Assembly (NCBI GenBank): GCA_025084515.1 | Contig: JAJAGP010000290.1 | Location: 1 to 64,000, forward strand | Reading direction: 5' to 3' | Origin: Ancistrus triradiatus | Taxonomy: Eukaryota > Chordata > Actinopteri > Siluriformes > Loricariidae | Length of the DNA stretch: 64,000 nucleotides | In this document: positions 45,418 through 56,900 of the stretch, one piece after another | Numbering within the stretch: position 1 is the stretch's first letter | Layout of the letters: each line of letters opens with the position of its first letter | Program-made: the position numbers and the translations under genes | Notes under the pieces: model-generated | What the model saw: the letters and a program-made list of their open reading frames with translations, nothing else | Database searches by the model: none | What the model was told of the DNA's origin: nothing

Positions 45418-46265
45418 GAGCGAACCTCACTGAACGGCTGCCTTCAAGTGGTGTCGGAAATATCGTATTTACGAGATGACTGCACATGATCGCCACTGCA
45501 CTGTCGTATTTACTAGTGGGAAACTCCGATTTTTCGATTAACCCCAACTTTCCGAGTTGGGGGCGTGTCAGCAGCAAAACGTCATGGCGGCTGTCAGTAT
45601 GGATGCTGAGCTAATGATGCGTGTCCGCTGTGATTTCAGTAAATAATTGATGTACACAGTTTATACTATAAACTTGTGATTGTTTTGTTATTAAGTGACA
45701 ACACATGAACATTTTCAGGTTAAAGAGTTTTTAAAATAATTACGAAATATGTGAAAAAACAATATTGTAACCTATTTGATGAAATTATATTCTAACGTGA
45801 TAAAAGCATTACTTACATAATGTTATTTCCGTTTCATAAATTTTATTTTAGTAAGACATTATAAACTTGCTGTTGTTGACTATACAAGAACAGAAGTAAA
45901 CATTAAAGTGTTCTTATGGTGTCCATTTGCAACACCTGACCAAAACCACTTGAACGCAAATCATGTCGTTATGACCACCTCCAAAGTCGTAAGTAGGAAA
46001 TTCCGAGGAGGACTTGAGGCAGAATATAACCAGCAGGTCTCCTTTACCTGATCAATGCTTCCCCTAGGTTTCCTAATATAAATCTACTGCTTTGTAATTC
46101 CCTGTGCTTTAAAACATAATTTGGCCTCTGTGTTGTTAACAAGTGAATACGCTAGCTCGTGGACACTTATAGGTATCTCTTTTATACATGTTAATCACCT
46201 GGCACTGCTTAAGTATATTGAATACATTTGTTGGTTGTTCATGTGGGTATTTTTAGTAGTTCCTC
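45418..46265. other. Non-coding DNA between the two TTA-flanked units
   Basis: It contains GGGAAACTCCGATTTTTCGA and CCAACTTTCCGAGTTGGGGG (a short palindrome of likely repeat origin). No exon. Confidence 0.4.
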
Positions 46266-46270
46266 ATGAC

Positions 46271-46311
<41 letters not shown>

Positions 46312-46408
46312 AGTTTGCAAGCCCAGGCATGTCTGTGATGTGTTTCAAACACTGAATATTTATATAATTCCACTGCCCTCCAGTGGCCTACAAAATATGA
46401 GCACCTCC
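46266..46408. repeat. (TTA)n microsatellite plus adjoining unit, copy 2
   Basis: About 13-14 TTA units, then GTTTGCAAGCCCAGGCATGT and CTGCCCTCCAGTGGCCTACA, matching copy 1 over about 100 bases at an estimated 85-90 percent. Confidence 0.8.
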
Positions 46409-46634
46409 ATTACCAACAGTTAAATCAATCATACACAGTGGAGGGTAATAACATGCTACATTTACTCCGTTACATTTACTTAAGTAACTTTTAGGGGGAA
46501 AAAAAAAATTTTTCCCTTACTTCAGCAAATACATACGTTAAATATTTTACTTAGTTACTTTTTTATTTTGATGAGTTACAGCTTTCCTGGTGCTGAAATT
46601 TAAAAGCATGATATAAACTCACATCTGAACATGT

Positions 46635-47845
46635 CTGAGGTGCACATGTGCATTGATGACAATCAGGTGTGAGTGGGGACCCTGTTTTATTTAAAGAACA
46701 GGGATCTATCAAAGTCTGCTCTTCACAACAGATGTTTGTGGAAGGGTATCATGACACGAAGAAAGGAGATTTCTGAGGAGCTCAGAAAAAGAGTTGTTGA
46801 TGCTCATCAGGATGGAAAACAAAACCATCTCTAAAGAGTTTGGACTCCACCAATCCACAGTCAGACAGATTGTGTACAAATGGAGGAAATTCAAGACCAT
46901 TGTTACCCTCCCCAGAAGCAGTCGACCAACAAAGATCACTCCAAGAGCAAGGTGTGTAATAATCGGCGAGGTCACAAAGGACCCCAGGGTAACTTCTAAG
47001 CAACTGAAGGCCTCTCTCACATTGGCTAATGCTAATGTTCATGAGTCCACCATCAGAAGAACACTGAACAACAATGGTGTGCATGGCAGGGTTGCAAGGA
47101 GAAAGCCACTGCTCTCCAAAAGAACATTGCTGCTCGTCTGCAGTTTGCTAAAGATCACGTGGACAAGCCAGAAGGCTATTGGAAGAATGTTTTGTGGATG
47201 GTTGAAAACAAAATAGAATATGGTTTGGGCCTGTTTTGCTGCATCTGGGCCAGGACGGCTTGCCATCATTGATGGAACAATGAATTCTGAATGATGTCAG
47301 AGAATTCTAAAGGAAAATGTCAGGACATCTGTCCATGAACTGAACCTCAAGAGAAGGTGGGTCATGCAGCAAGATAATGACACTAGTGCTAGTTGTTCTA
47401 AGAAAAAATGGTTAAAGAAGAATAAAGTTAATGTTTTGGAATGGCCAAGTCAAAGTCTTGACCTTAATCCAATCGAAATGTTGTGGAAGGACCTGAAGTG
47501 AGCAGCTAATGTGAGGAAACCCACCAACATCCCAGAGCTGAAGCTGTTCTGTACAGAGGAATGAGCTAAAATTCCTCCAAGCCGGTGTGCAGGACTGATC
47601 AACAGTTACAGGAAATGTTTAGTTGCAGTTATTGCTGCACAGGGGGGGTCACACCAGATACTGAAAGCAAAAATTCACATACTTTTTCCACTCACTAATA
47701 TGTAATATCAGATAAATTTCCTCAATAAATAAATTATCAAGTATAATATTTTTGTCTCATTTATTTAACTGGGTTCTCTTTATCTACTTTTAGGACTTGT
47801 GTGAAAACTGATGATGTTTTAGGTCATATTTATGCAGAAATATGT
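46635..47845 (+). mobile_element. Tc1-like transposon (family B), ends truncated
   Basis: It starts within the inner part of one terminal repeat (GACAATCAGGTGTGAGTGGG) and stops at TATTTATGCAGAAATATG near 47843, so both outermost TIR tips are missing. Confidence 0.8.
46752..47640 (+). pseudogene. Tc1-family B transposase, decayed
   Basis: The start codon region reads ATGACACGAAGAAAGGAG at 46750. The frame from 46794 shows the HTH segment F-G-L-H-Q-S-T-V-R-Q-I-V-Y-K-W and E-S-T-I-R-R-T-L-N-N-N-G-V-H-G-R-V-A. Frameshifts at about 47110 and a missing stretch near 47215 end it. Later relics include CAAGATAATGACACTAGTGC and GACCTTAATCCAATCGAAATG, and a TGA interrupts E-E-W (GAATGAGCT, about 47560). 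Confidence 0.85.
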
Positions 47846-47858
47846 GTGTGTTTTCCAG

Positions 47859-48022
47859 GGGCAGCCAATCCTAAGCTGTCTCGGACAGGTGGCTGGATCA
47901 GCAGACCAGTAGTTCCTCTCACATTACTGAAAAAAGTAATGTCAGAGCACCCCTGGTTTGTACTGTGCATCACACATACCCAGCTCTTGCGCCAAGGAGT
48001 GATGAGAGTTGGAAGACTCTAG
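47859..48022 (+). other. Weak candidate exon, unassigned
   Basis: An acceptor-like TGTGTGTGTTTTCCAG at 47843-47858 precedes a frame of about 54 residues to TAG at 48020-48022 (contains G-G-W-I-S-R-P-V-V-P-L-T-L-L). An AATAAA occurs at about 48332. The GT-rich acceptor tract could simply be a decayed Tc1 end. No homology recognised and no partner exon found. Confidence 0.15.
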
Positions 48023-49159
48023 CAAGGCAGAAATATCTGCATCACTGGTAGGTCTGCAAAATGTACACAAAAATGTGAAATATCAACTTTATTATGGATC
48101 ATTATTAATGAACACCATCTCTCAGCATGTTATACGTTGTCATTGTAGGTCAATGTTGAGTTACACTGTGTTTGATATTCATGAGTTGACCATGCAATAA
48201 GTTTTTAATTAGTAGGTGTGTATTAGTGATGGACATTTAAAACATAAGAAATCTGTTTAGTATATGCTATCACTATCTGCCTGCTATAATGTCACACTGT
48301 TACAAAAAAACAGTTAATGTGAATGTGAATGAATAAACAATGAAAAGGAAAGTCATTAGTAAAATGCACTATAAATGCATGTCTTTCAAGTTTGTTTATA
48401 TCAGTGTGTGTAGATGAGACCAGGATTGCACTTTGTTCCAGTGGACTGTTTACCTTTCCTTCTAGGTGTTCTTCTATGTCTGTTTAAAAATATAGCACTG
48501 TTGCCAAACTGTGTGCTGGGGGGGGAGTCTGGTGTTTGTTAAGGAGTTCATTAGAGTTGTGTTTATGTTAAATACTTTTTCCATCAATATTAACATTGAA
48601 GGCAAAGGTTACATATTTTTGCGTTGGATTTGTAACTCGAAGGATGTGAATGATGTCCTTTGAAAGTGTACTTCCAAGGTACTGGATTTTGTATATTATG
48701 TTGTACATGCCCACAGATCACATTATCATCCCTAAGGTGTAAACATTCTTGCAATTTGTGAAGGTAGTGTTTTAAACCACTTGATGTAGGCTTAAATGTT
48801 TTATTCTTGTAATGGATGCTACATAACACAGCCCTCACCAGGAAATGAAGAAGTGAAGTGATATTAGTGTGTCAAAAGTTTAAGAATTATGCGTAGAACC
48901 CATTGCTTAGGATGCTGGATCTGTATCATCATAAAGGAGGAAAATAAAACAGGATAAAATTAGCGATGTTATTGGCCTATAGTGAGTAAACACTGCCACC
49001 TTGTGGGAAAATAAAGAAACCTTGTGCTTGCGCAAAAATGCAGCGGCAGCAACAGGGTTTGAAAAATTGTGTTAAAGAAGGAAATAATAAGAGAATGTAT
49101 GTATGTAGTGTTATACAAGCATTATTATAACATTAAAAGCAAACTATCTGTATAGTTAC
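48023..49159. other. Non-coding DNA, no feature recognised
   Basis: AT-rich; includes a G9 run at about 48520. No supported gene. Confidence 0.45.
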
Positions 49160-49332
49160 ATTTACAGCTTTACAGCATTTGCCAATGATCCATAGCGATT
49201 TAAAAGTAATCTTACAAAATACAATACAAGCAACTATGGATTGAGGGCCTTGCTCAAGGGGACACCAGTGGAAACTTGGCATAGCTGGGATTTGAAACAA
49301 AGATCTTTTGTCTAACTGTCCAGTACCTTTGC
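49160..49332 (-). repeat. tRNA-derived SINE, old divergent copy
   Basis: CATTTACAGCTTTACAGCAT, GGGCCTTGCTCAAGGGGACA and GGGATTTGAAACAAAGATCT follow the reversed order of the SINE with many mismatches. Confidence 0.65.
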
Positions 49333-50685
49333 TTTAATTTTTTGCCAACACAGAAACGTGTGAATAAAGTGGACAGACTTCTTCAATAGGCTGTGTGGTA
49401 AATCATTTTCTTTGAAGAGCCATATAGAATATAGCCTATTCTTAATGTCCATTTCAAATCCAACTTGGTTTTAGTTAAAGAAAGACCTGAAAGAAATCCT
49501 CTATGAATATTTACTTTTTCTCAGAGCCTCCACAAAAACACTTAAGGTTTCTGTTTTAGTTTGTTTTTATAGTCACTAGGAAACAGACCTCTTTAGTTTT
49601 ACACATTAATTGTCTTTAAATCATTTAATGGTTAAGGAAAATTTGTAATGGCCTAATTTGTTCTCTTACAGAGGCTCAGTCTTAATGGGCATAAACGCTC
49701 TGTGTACATCTTGTTCGCTTCATGTGTTTATCGTGTCGGTTCGAGTTACTGTCTTATTAAATAAACTTGTGAAATTATACACTTCTGAGCGGGTCAAATC
49801 ACCAAAAAGATGTAAAATATGTGTTAAAATGCAGTGTGGAGGAGTCTTCACCACTGGACTGATGCAGCGCTCGAAACGAGAACCTGTGCGACAGTTGTGA
49901 TAGACACCACGAGTCGAACTGATTCGATTCATTTAAACAGCTCGTTAAAATGAATATGATTCGTTTGATTCACCATTCATAACTCCGTGAAAGACTCCAT
50001 TGTTAAACCACAATAACAGGTTCATACTGCAATTCTGTTATAGCAATTCGTGTATAATGTAAATTACAACATTTACTAATTATTACTCATCTGCACTTTG
50101 AACTATTGCAATCATCTAAGAAGCCTACAATATGCAAATAAGTCAAATAAATTTAATACGGATGAGTGTGAGAGGAACTTAGTAGTTAGAGGTTTAGAGG
50201 GATTATGCTAGCCAGTGAGAGATTGAAGTATTTAGGATATTTTCATAATTCTTTTTATTTTGTATGTTCATGCAGTAACTCATCGGTTACATAAGCTTTG
50301 CTAGCATGCTTGACTAGCTTGCTAACTATATTAAAGGCAGTCAGTTTACTTGACTACCCAGCTACCTAGTTAGTAACTGGACAAGCACTGGAAGTATAAT
50401 TTACCGCTTTCCTTTAGGGTTTTATTTTCCCCATTGCTATATCAGCATGAATATTTTTAACCATACACATATTTATTTTTATTTAGGTTATTAAAAAATG
50501 AGCTGGCATGACCTCCATCCACCAAAACCAGATACGCATTTGAGTATTTTAACCTTCAAAAACTAGAATATTAATAGGCCAATCCAACACATTTCTGAAG
50601 TTACTGCAAATGCATGTTTGGGTAAAGTGTAAGGAGTTTCAGCTAAAGAATTCCATTCAGCATGATGCAAGTTTCTACTTTGAGT
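49333..50685. other. Non-coding DNA, no feature recognised
   Basis: 80- and 70-codon frames overlap on opposite strands at 49658-49932 without splice or domain support. Confidence 0.4.
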
Positions 50686-50689
50686 GTCA

Positions 50690-50860
50690 CAGGTTTGGTG
50701 GTGGTGATAGAAAGGACATATGCACCAAAATTGGAAGTGTGTGCTTGACAGAGGACTGTGGTTTTCTAAAATATGTCTCCAGTGTCGCTCATGTGGGCGA
50801 TGTCTGCTTGGCAAGAATATCAGCATAGGCTGGCTACTGGCAAAAGTATGACACATCTTT
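50690..50860 (-). repeat. Dispersed unclassified repeat, partner of 15855-16025
   Basis: The reverse complement gives CCAGCCTATGCTGATATTCT, TGCCAAGCAG and TTTTAGAAAACCACAGTCC, in the same order as at 15.9 kb. Divergent, so an old repeat. Confidence 0.5.
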
Positions 50861-50884
50861 TGCAAAGTCAGACAGAAAATAATA

Positions 50885-52151
50885 GAGTGGTGCTCGAAAA
50901 TGTGTGAACCCTTTGGAAAATGAGATTTAAAAAATAGACAACAATATCATACTTGGTATTTTATTTATTAAGGAAAATCCAATATTACATTTCTGTGAGT
51001 GGCAAAAGTATGTGGCCCTTTGCTTTCAGTATCTTTTGTGACCCCATGTGCATCAATAACTGCAACTAACCATTTCCTTCAAATGTTGATCAGTATTATG
51101 GCTTAGAATAATTGCAGCCCTTTCCTCCACACAGAACAGCTTAAACTCTGGGTTGTTGGTGGGTTTCTTCACATGAACTACTTCAATGAAAATTCTATTG
51201 GATGTCTTGCTGCATGACCCAGTTCTTCCTGAGATTCAGCTCCTGTTATTTTTCTTCAGAAGTTACTCGTATACTGTAATGCAGCATTAATTGAGCCATT
51301 GATAGCGGTAAGTTGTCCTGCCCAGAGGCAGCAAAGCTGGCAAAAACCATAATACTATCACCATCATGTTTCACAGATGGGATAATTTTATGTTGGAAAG
51401 CAGTGTCTTTCTTTCATCAGACATAATCCTTACATTCTCCAGACATATTCTCATTTAAACCAAAAAGTTTTATTTTGTACCTATATATAGTAAAATTTTG
51501 GTATCATCTATCCATAAAATGATTTTCTAATGGCCTTCTGGATTGTGCCATGTGCCTTTCCCCCTTGTAGCCCTACCATGCACGCCACTGTTGTTCAGTG
51601 TTTCCTGAATGATGAACATTAAGATTAAACAAATTGAGACAGGCCTTTAAGCGCTTATGGGTTCCTTTGTGACTTCACAGACTATTACACGCCTTGCTCT
51701 TGGAGTGATCTTTATTGGCCAACAAAGTAACAGTGGTTGCGAAATTCCTCATTTGTACATAGTCTGTCTTGGCCAAACTCTCTATAAATGGTTTTGTAAA
51801 CTCCAGTCAGATGAGCATCAATAATTCTTTTTCTGGTGTAGTCAGACGCAAATGTGATGTGAAGAGTAGACTTTTATGGATTCCTGTTCTGTAAATACAG
51901 CAGTGTGCCCATTCATGCCTGATTGTCATCCCATTGATAGAAAACCCTGGACTCTTCAAATTAACTGCTAATCCTAGAGGTTCACATACTTTTGCCACTC
52001 ATAGATATGTAATATTGGATCATTTTCCTCAAAAAATAAATGGCCAAGTACTTTTACTTGTTACTTACTTGTAAGATCTTTAGGTCATATTTATGCAGAA
52101 ATGTAGATGGTAGAACATTCTAAAGACTACACAAACTTTCAAACACCACTG
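50885..52151 (-). mobile_element. Tc1-like transposon (family B), heavily decayed
   Basis: Ends read GAGTGGTGCTCGAAAATGTG and CTTTCAAACACCACTG. It is shorter than the 1.6-kb copies through many internal deletions. Transposase relics on the minus strand are too broken to translate. It is the oldest-looking family B copy in the window. Confidence 0.8.
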
Positions 52152-52494
52152 TGCATACTACATAAACAACTTTAAGTTTAAAGTTCTTCAGTTTCTTGTC
52201 ATAAAAATCATTTCCTTGGTTTAAGTAGTCAGAAAGAGGGAGATGGGACTGGACTTTTCTTTGCGTCATTCCTGTATTCATGCCTTTTGGAGTACCTTGG
52301 AAGGCAACGAAAACAAATGGATCGTTGAACAAATCAAGTGTATAACTTCACTGAAAGACCAAGTAATCAGTATAAAGCTTTGTTACTTCTGACATATTAC
52401 GGGAAGAAGGGTTTCACTGGAAAAGACAAATTAGACCAAGAGAAAGGCCAGCAACGATGTGAACATTACTAGAAGCTGCTAGCCCATAATTATA

Positions 52495-52665
52495 TTTAGT
52501 CATTTAGCAGGCACCCTTATACAAAACCACTTACAACTAATACAGCCTTACAATTCAAGTGGGTTAAGGGTCTTCTTCAGTGATGCATCAGTGGCAGACT
52601 GGCAGAGGTGGGATTTGAACCAAGAACTCAGTACCTTAAACACTAAACCACTGAGCAGTCTGAAG
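52495..52665 (-). repeat. tRNA-derived SINE, divergent
   Basis: TTTAGTCATTTAGCAGGCAC, CTTACAACTAATACAGCCTT, GTACCTTAAACACTAAACCA: reverse of the family. Confidence 0.7.
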
Positions 52666-52682
52666 ACTCGAATGAATGAAAA

Positions 52683-52840
52683 ATGGTGGTGCAGCAGTTA
52701 AGGTAACAGATTATTAACCAAGAGGTTGAGGGTCCCAGCATTGCCAAACTGCCACTGTTGAGCAAGAATGTAAACCTTTATTGCTTGTATTATAAAACTA
52801 CAGATTATAAGATTCTATAAAGTGTAAGTCATTCTTTTAA
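52683..52840 (+). repeat. tRNA-derived SINE, divergent, opposite to the preceding copy
   Basis: GGTGGTGCAGCAGTTAAGGT head, GCCAAACTGCCACTGTTGAG body and a degraded GTGTAAGTCATTCTT tail. With 52495-52665 it makes a head-to-head inverted pair 17 bp apart. Confidence 0.65.
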
Positions 52841-53479
52841 ATGGGAAGTAAGGGATAGTGGCTACTGTTCTAACACACTAAACACTACAGGGTCTTCAGT
52901 GCCAGTACTGCTGATATTAGGGCGGCACACTGAATGGCTTTGGTCTTCTAAAAAGACACTTTGGGCTTTCTTTTGCACAGCCACTGTACTGTAATATATA
53001 TTAATTTTGGAAAAATAAAGTAACAGAACACTGCAAACCTATTTAGCGTACTATTTAGTTTGCTGGCACAGTAGCTATTATACTGTTTAGAGTCCTGTCC
53101 CAATATCAGCTATACTGGCAAAGAACTGTTGTGTTGAGTGTGCCAGCGCAGTAGCCACTGTTCTGTTTAGTGTAATGGCACAGTATCCGCTGTCCAATTC
53201 TCGGACGAAACAAGAGTGATGCCACAGCGCTTTCTTGGTTCCCATCCATCCTGGAGTGCTATCAGTTATACATTATATTTACTGAACACTCCCAGGTAAA
53301 ACCTGAAGATGCTCAAAAAATCAGTGATGTAAGCCAAAAGCTAACATCACATTTACACAAGCCCTTACTAGTTTTAACAGGCAACAAGCTACGAGTTATG
53401 CATGGCCAAGTAGTGAAAAGGTCAAGAGAATGAAAAGTATCAACTTGGCAAAAAAACACCCTACGCGTTCCTGTTTGTG

Positions 53480-53921
53480 AGGCGATTCGCCCGGCTCACT
53501 TAAAAGAGTTGCTGGAAAAGAACCGATTCGTTATTCGTGAATCGCCCGTCAGATTCGGAGTGGACGAGGAAGTGTGCAACTGGAATCCAGCACAGTGCAC
53601 GTCTGTCAAATCACACGGCCAGAGCGTGATTTCTTTTGCCAACTGCAATTTCTTCAAACACGCATTTTCCACATGCAGAAGCGTTTTGGGAGCCCCGACT
53701 CTCTGTAACAGCTCAAGGAACCTCTGCAGGAACATCGCACGCACCTACAGCAGCCGCACTTCACAGCGTGTGGAGCTTGTGGCACTCCAGGACCTGCACA
53801 AGACAATCCTCATTAAAGAAAAATGTGCTGGCGAAACTTGTTGGGAATGCCTGCGTGGAGAGCTGCGGAATAGTAAAGGTGCAGCAGCAGCAACAGCAGC
53901 AGTAGGCGTGCGTGCGCGACC
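53480..53921 (+). promoter_or_regulatory. Promoter and 5' UTR region of TNFSF12
   Basis: This moderately CpG-rich stretch (GAATCGCCCGTCAGATTCGG, GCGTGCGTGCGCGACC) lies directly before the ATG at 53922. A short GCA/ACA repeat (53880-53903) ends 18 bases before the start codon. A 141-codon frame (53509-53934) runs through here and overlaps the start, but it lacks an ATG at its head and is taken as UTR. The transcription start is not located. Confidence 0.45.
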
Positions 53922-56900
53922 ATGCATCGGATAGTGCAGAGGAGGCGAGCCGGGCCTCTGCGCTCCGCCTGGTCTCTGCTGGGAGCCGTAGCGCTGGCGC
54001 TCGCTGCCTCTAGTGCTCTGTTCACTGCATGGACATGGAGACAAACCAGAGACCTGACGAGGTCCGTCCAAACTCTGCAGGACCACTTGGATCAGGTAGA
54101 GCCTCCAACCTGTATTGAACTTGCACAATTCACTGCCAATGCGCACTTAACAGCTTGTTTGCTATGTGTAAAGGTTATCTCCTGCTTCAGCTGACTCTAA
54201 TTTACAAGAACCCCCTGCTCTAGAGTTTTAGAAGATATGGAGGTTCATCTAGAGTGACAAACCAAACGGATGGATGTTTTTTTCCCACAAGTATATCAAC
54301 CTATATGTGATCGGTAATAGTTATTGATTCCGGTATGATTAGATTTTAGACTTTATGTATATTTATTTACTGAATTTGTCCCTATCATTGACCACCTGTT
54401 CCACTAGAGTGCGGATTCAGTTGCTTTTATAGATAGATGGACGCATAGATCACTTTATTAATTCTAAATGGAAAGTTAAGAATATTATGATTATGAACTG
54501 TGAATTATGATAAGTATGATTAGGCCAATGTTTTAATCAGTTCAGGTCAATTTTGTATGCGCTATTAAAAATAGAAAGTGTCGCACTGAGGCTTCACAGA
54601 GCGCCAAGTGTAGAAGAGTTAAATCGAGCTGCGTAAGGAACAAACCTTGCGAGAACCCAGACAGATATGTAGGACAACAGGCTAAAGGAAATTCAGCAGT
54701 CGTGTAAAGATGGTCAGCATCACATGCAGAAAGCCTGTATCACTGTTGGACTGTGGTGGCTTAGCGGTTAGGATCTTGGACTATGGAGCAAAAGGTGCAG
54801 GGTTCGAATTCCTACTATTTTAAACCCAACCACTGTTGGGTCCTTGACTCACAATCGTTTGAATTGTAAGATTGTATCAGTTGTAGGTCGCTCTGGATAA
54901 AGGTCTCTTGGACAGATGTTTGTGGAGATGGAAGTGTTTGGATTAGATATCTAACTGCTCCAGAAATAAATCTGGAATTGCAGTCTGAATAAACTAATGA
55001 TGAGGGACTCTTGTTTTATGCACAGTGGCTGTAAAACTGGGCAGCATCCACGTTTAGAACACAGTAGATTGGAAGTAGCCTACCTCAAGTGTTATACAGC
55101 CAGCATCTATACCTAGTATCCACCTTTTCAGAAAGCCCAGCAGCAGAAGTTATGTAGCGCCACTAACCAGTGGTTTCGTGTGCCATTGTGTAGTGCGTTC
55201 CAGTTGGTAAACTTGGACTTGTGTATCCTCTTGGCAGACGTTTCTCTCATGGCACCGTTTCTTCTGGGCTGCACTTTAAACGTCCTGCGGCTTAGTAAAT
55301 GGCATTTCGGGCAGAAACACATGCTGTACTCTTGATTATACAGACATCCCGCTGTGGTGGCACTCGGGGGTCTGTGGAGCGCGTTTTTATCGTTCTAACC
55401 CAGAGGCGCATTGAGCTGTGGCTTATTTAGCCTCCGCGTCTCTGCCAAGCCACGTTTAGCGCAATTTACTGGAACTGCAGGGCCGCTTGGCGCGCGCATG
55501 CGTCGGTGTCTCCCTGTAAGCGCGCATGCGTCGGTGTCTCGTATAAGCGTGTGTGTAATTATGGTGGAATGACCAGCGATCTGTCGTTTGAACGTTGCCA
55601 CTCCACAGATGGACTGGACAGCAGTCCACTTCTGTACAGCGTTAACTGGCAAACGCGCATACATCACACCAGTCCGTATGGGCTTTTTATTTATTGTTTA
55701 GTATGAGCATCGTGACATGTAGCCTAGTTATCAGACTCAGTTTAGATTAGTTGTTGATTAATGATAAACAGATTTCACAGCATTCACATAAGGCAGTCCT
55801 TAGCCATGCCACTGTAAGGATGACCTGGCTAGTATTACAGTACTTGATTCTAGTCTTATTCTCAAGACCATAAATGAGTGCTCCCGGTCACGACCTTTGG
55901 ACCCTGCCTTACCTCGGTCTCAGGGTAAGGTGAAAATGTTGTTGAAACAGGCCGAGACCAATGCATCCATACAAACAGAATAAATCAGTCCTTTCTCTAC
56001 ATGCCTAAATAAAATCTGCAGAGATTTGCTAACAGGGATAAACAAGTTATAGCTCTTCTCATTCAGTATCCAATCAATGATCGTGTTTTATTTTGAATAG
56101 TCTGAACTTAAGATTGCTAGTGTGCATTTTCACCCACTCGCTAGACTTTACCACATTTGCAAAATCTGGAATTATACTCTTCGGTTATGCGAAGCACCAC
56201 AAATTTTTATGCAGGTCTTCACTAAAGAAGACATATTCAGCTGAATGTAAATTCAGATATGTATGAATTTACATTCAGATGAATGTGTCTTCTACATTTA
56301 CATTTACCAGACGCTCTTACCCAGAGCGACTTACAACTTATACAGTCTTATAAACCAAGCAATTGTTGGTTAAGGGCCTTGCTCAAATACCCAACAGTGG
56401 TAACTTGGCAGAGGCAGGATTTGAACCTTGGACCTTCTGGTCCATAGTCCAGTACCTTAACCACTAGGCCACCACAGTCTTCTTTAGTGAGGTCCTGCAT
56501 AGATATACCATACCATATATATACAAACTTTTTCCATTTTCTTCTTTTAATCTGGTCTTGTCTCAGTCTCAACTGCGAAAAGTCTTGGTCTTGACTTAGA
56601 CTTGGCTCTAGCGATCTTGACTAATACACTAGCCCTGGCGCCCGTTAATGTATCATGAGGCATTGCAATCCCAATACGTGAAAATATAGGTTTTTGTTCA
56701 TACCATGCAGCCCTCACACATGCACACATACCTGCATGGGTAGACAAGCTGATTCAGCAAGCAGCTGAGGCCCACGTGACTCTGACACTGAGTATTCACA
56801 GTATTCTCCAGGCCTAATGTGTGCAGTGAGAAAAATGTGTAGGCTTCTTGCCTGTGATATCTTCATACAACAGAATATGTTGCTGACAAAGCTTGCATGC

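Noticed and set aside
49658..49932. Overlapping frames on both strands
   Set aside because: No splice signals, domain or codon pattern; both strands open over the same span suggests low stop density.
50563..50865. 100-codon minus-strand frame
   Set aside because: It overlaps the repeat shared with 15.9 kb, and the matching region there is not open in the same frame.
53509..53934. 141-codon frame overlapping the TNFSF12 start
   Set aside because: It has no ATG at its head, no recognisable domain, and it ends by overlapping a well-supported start codon; it is best explained as CpG-rich leader sequence, which has few stops.
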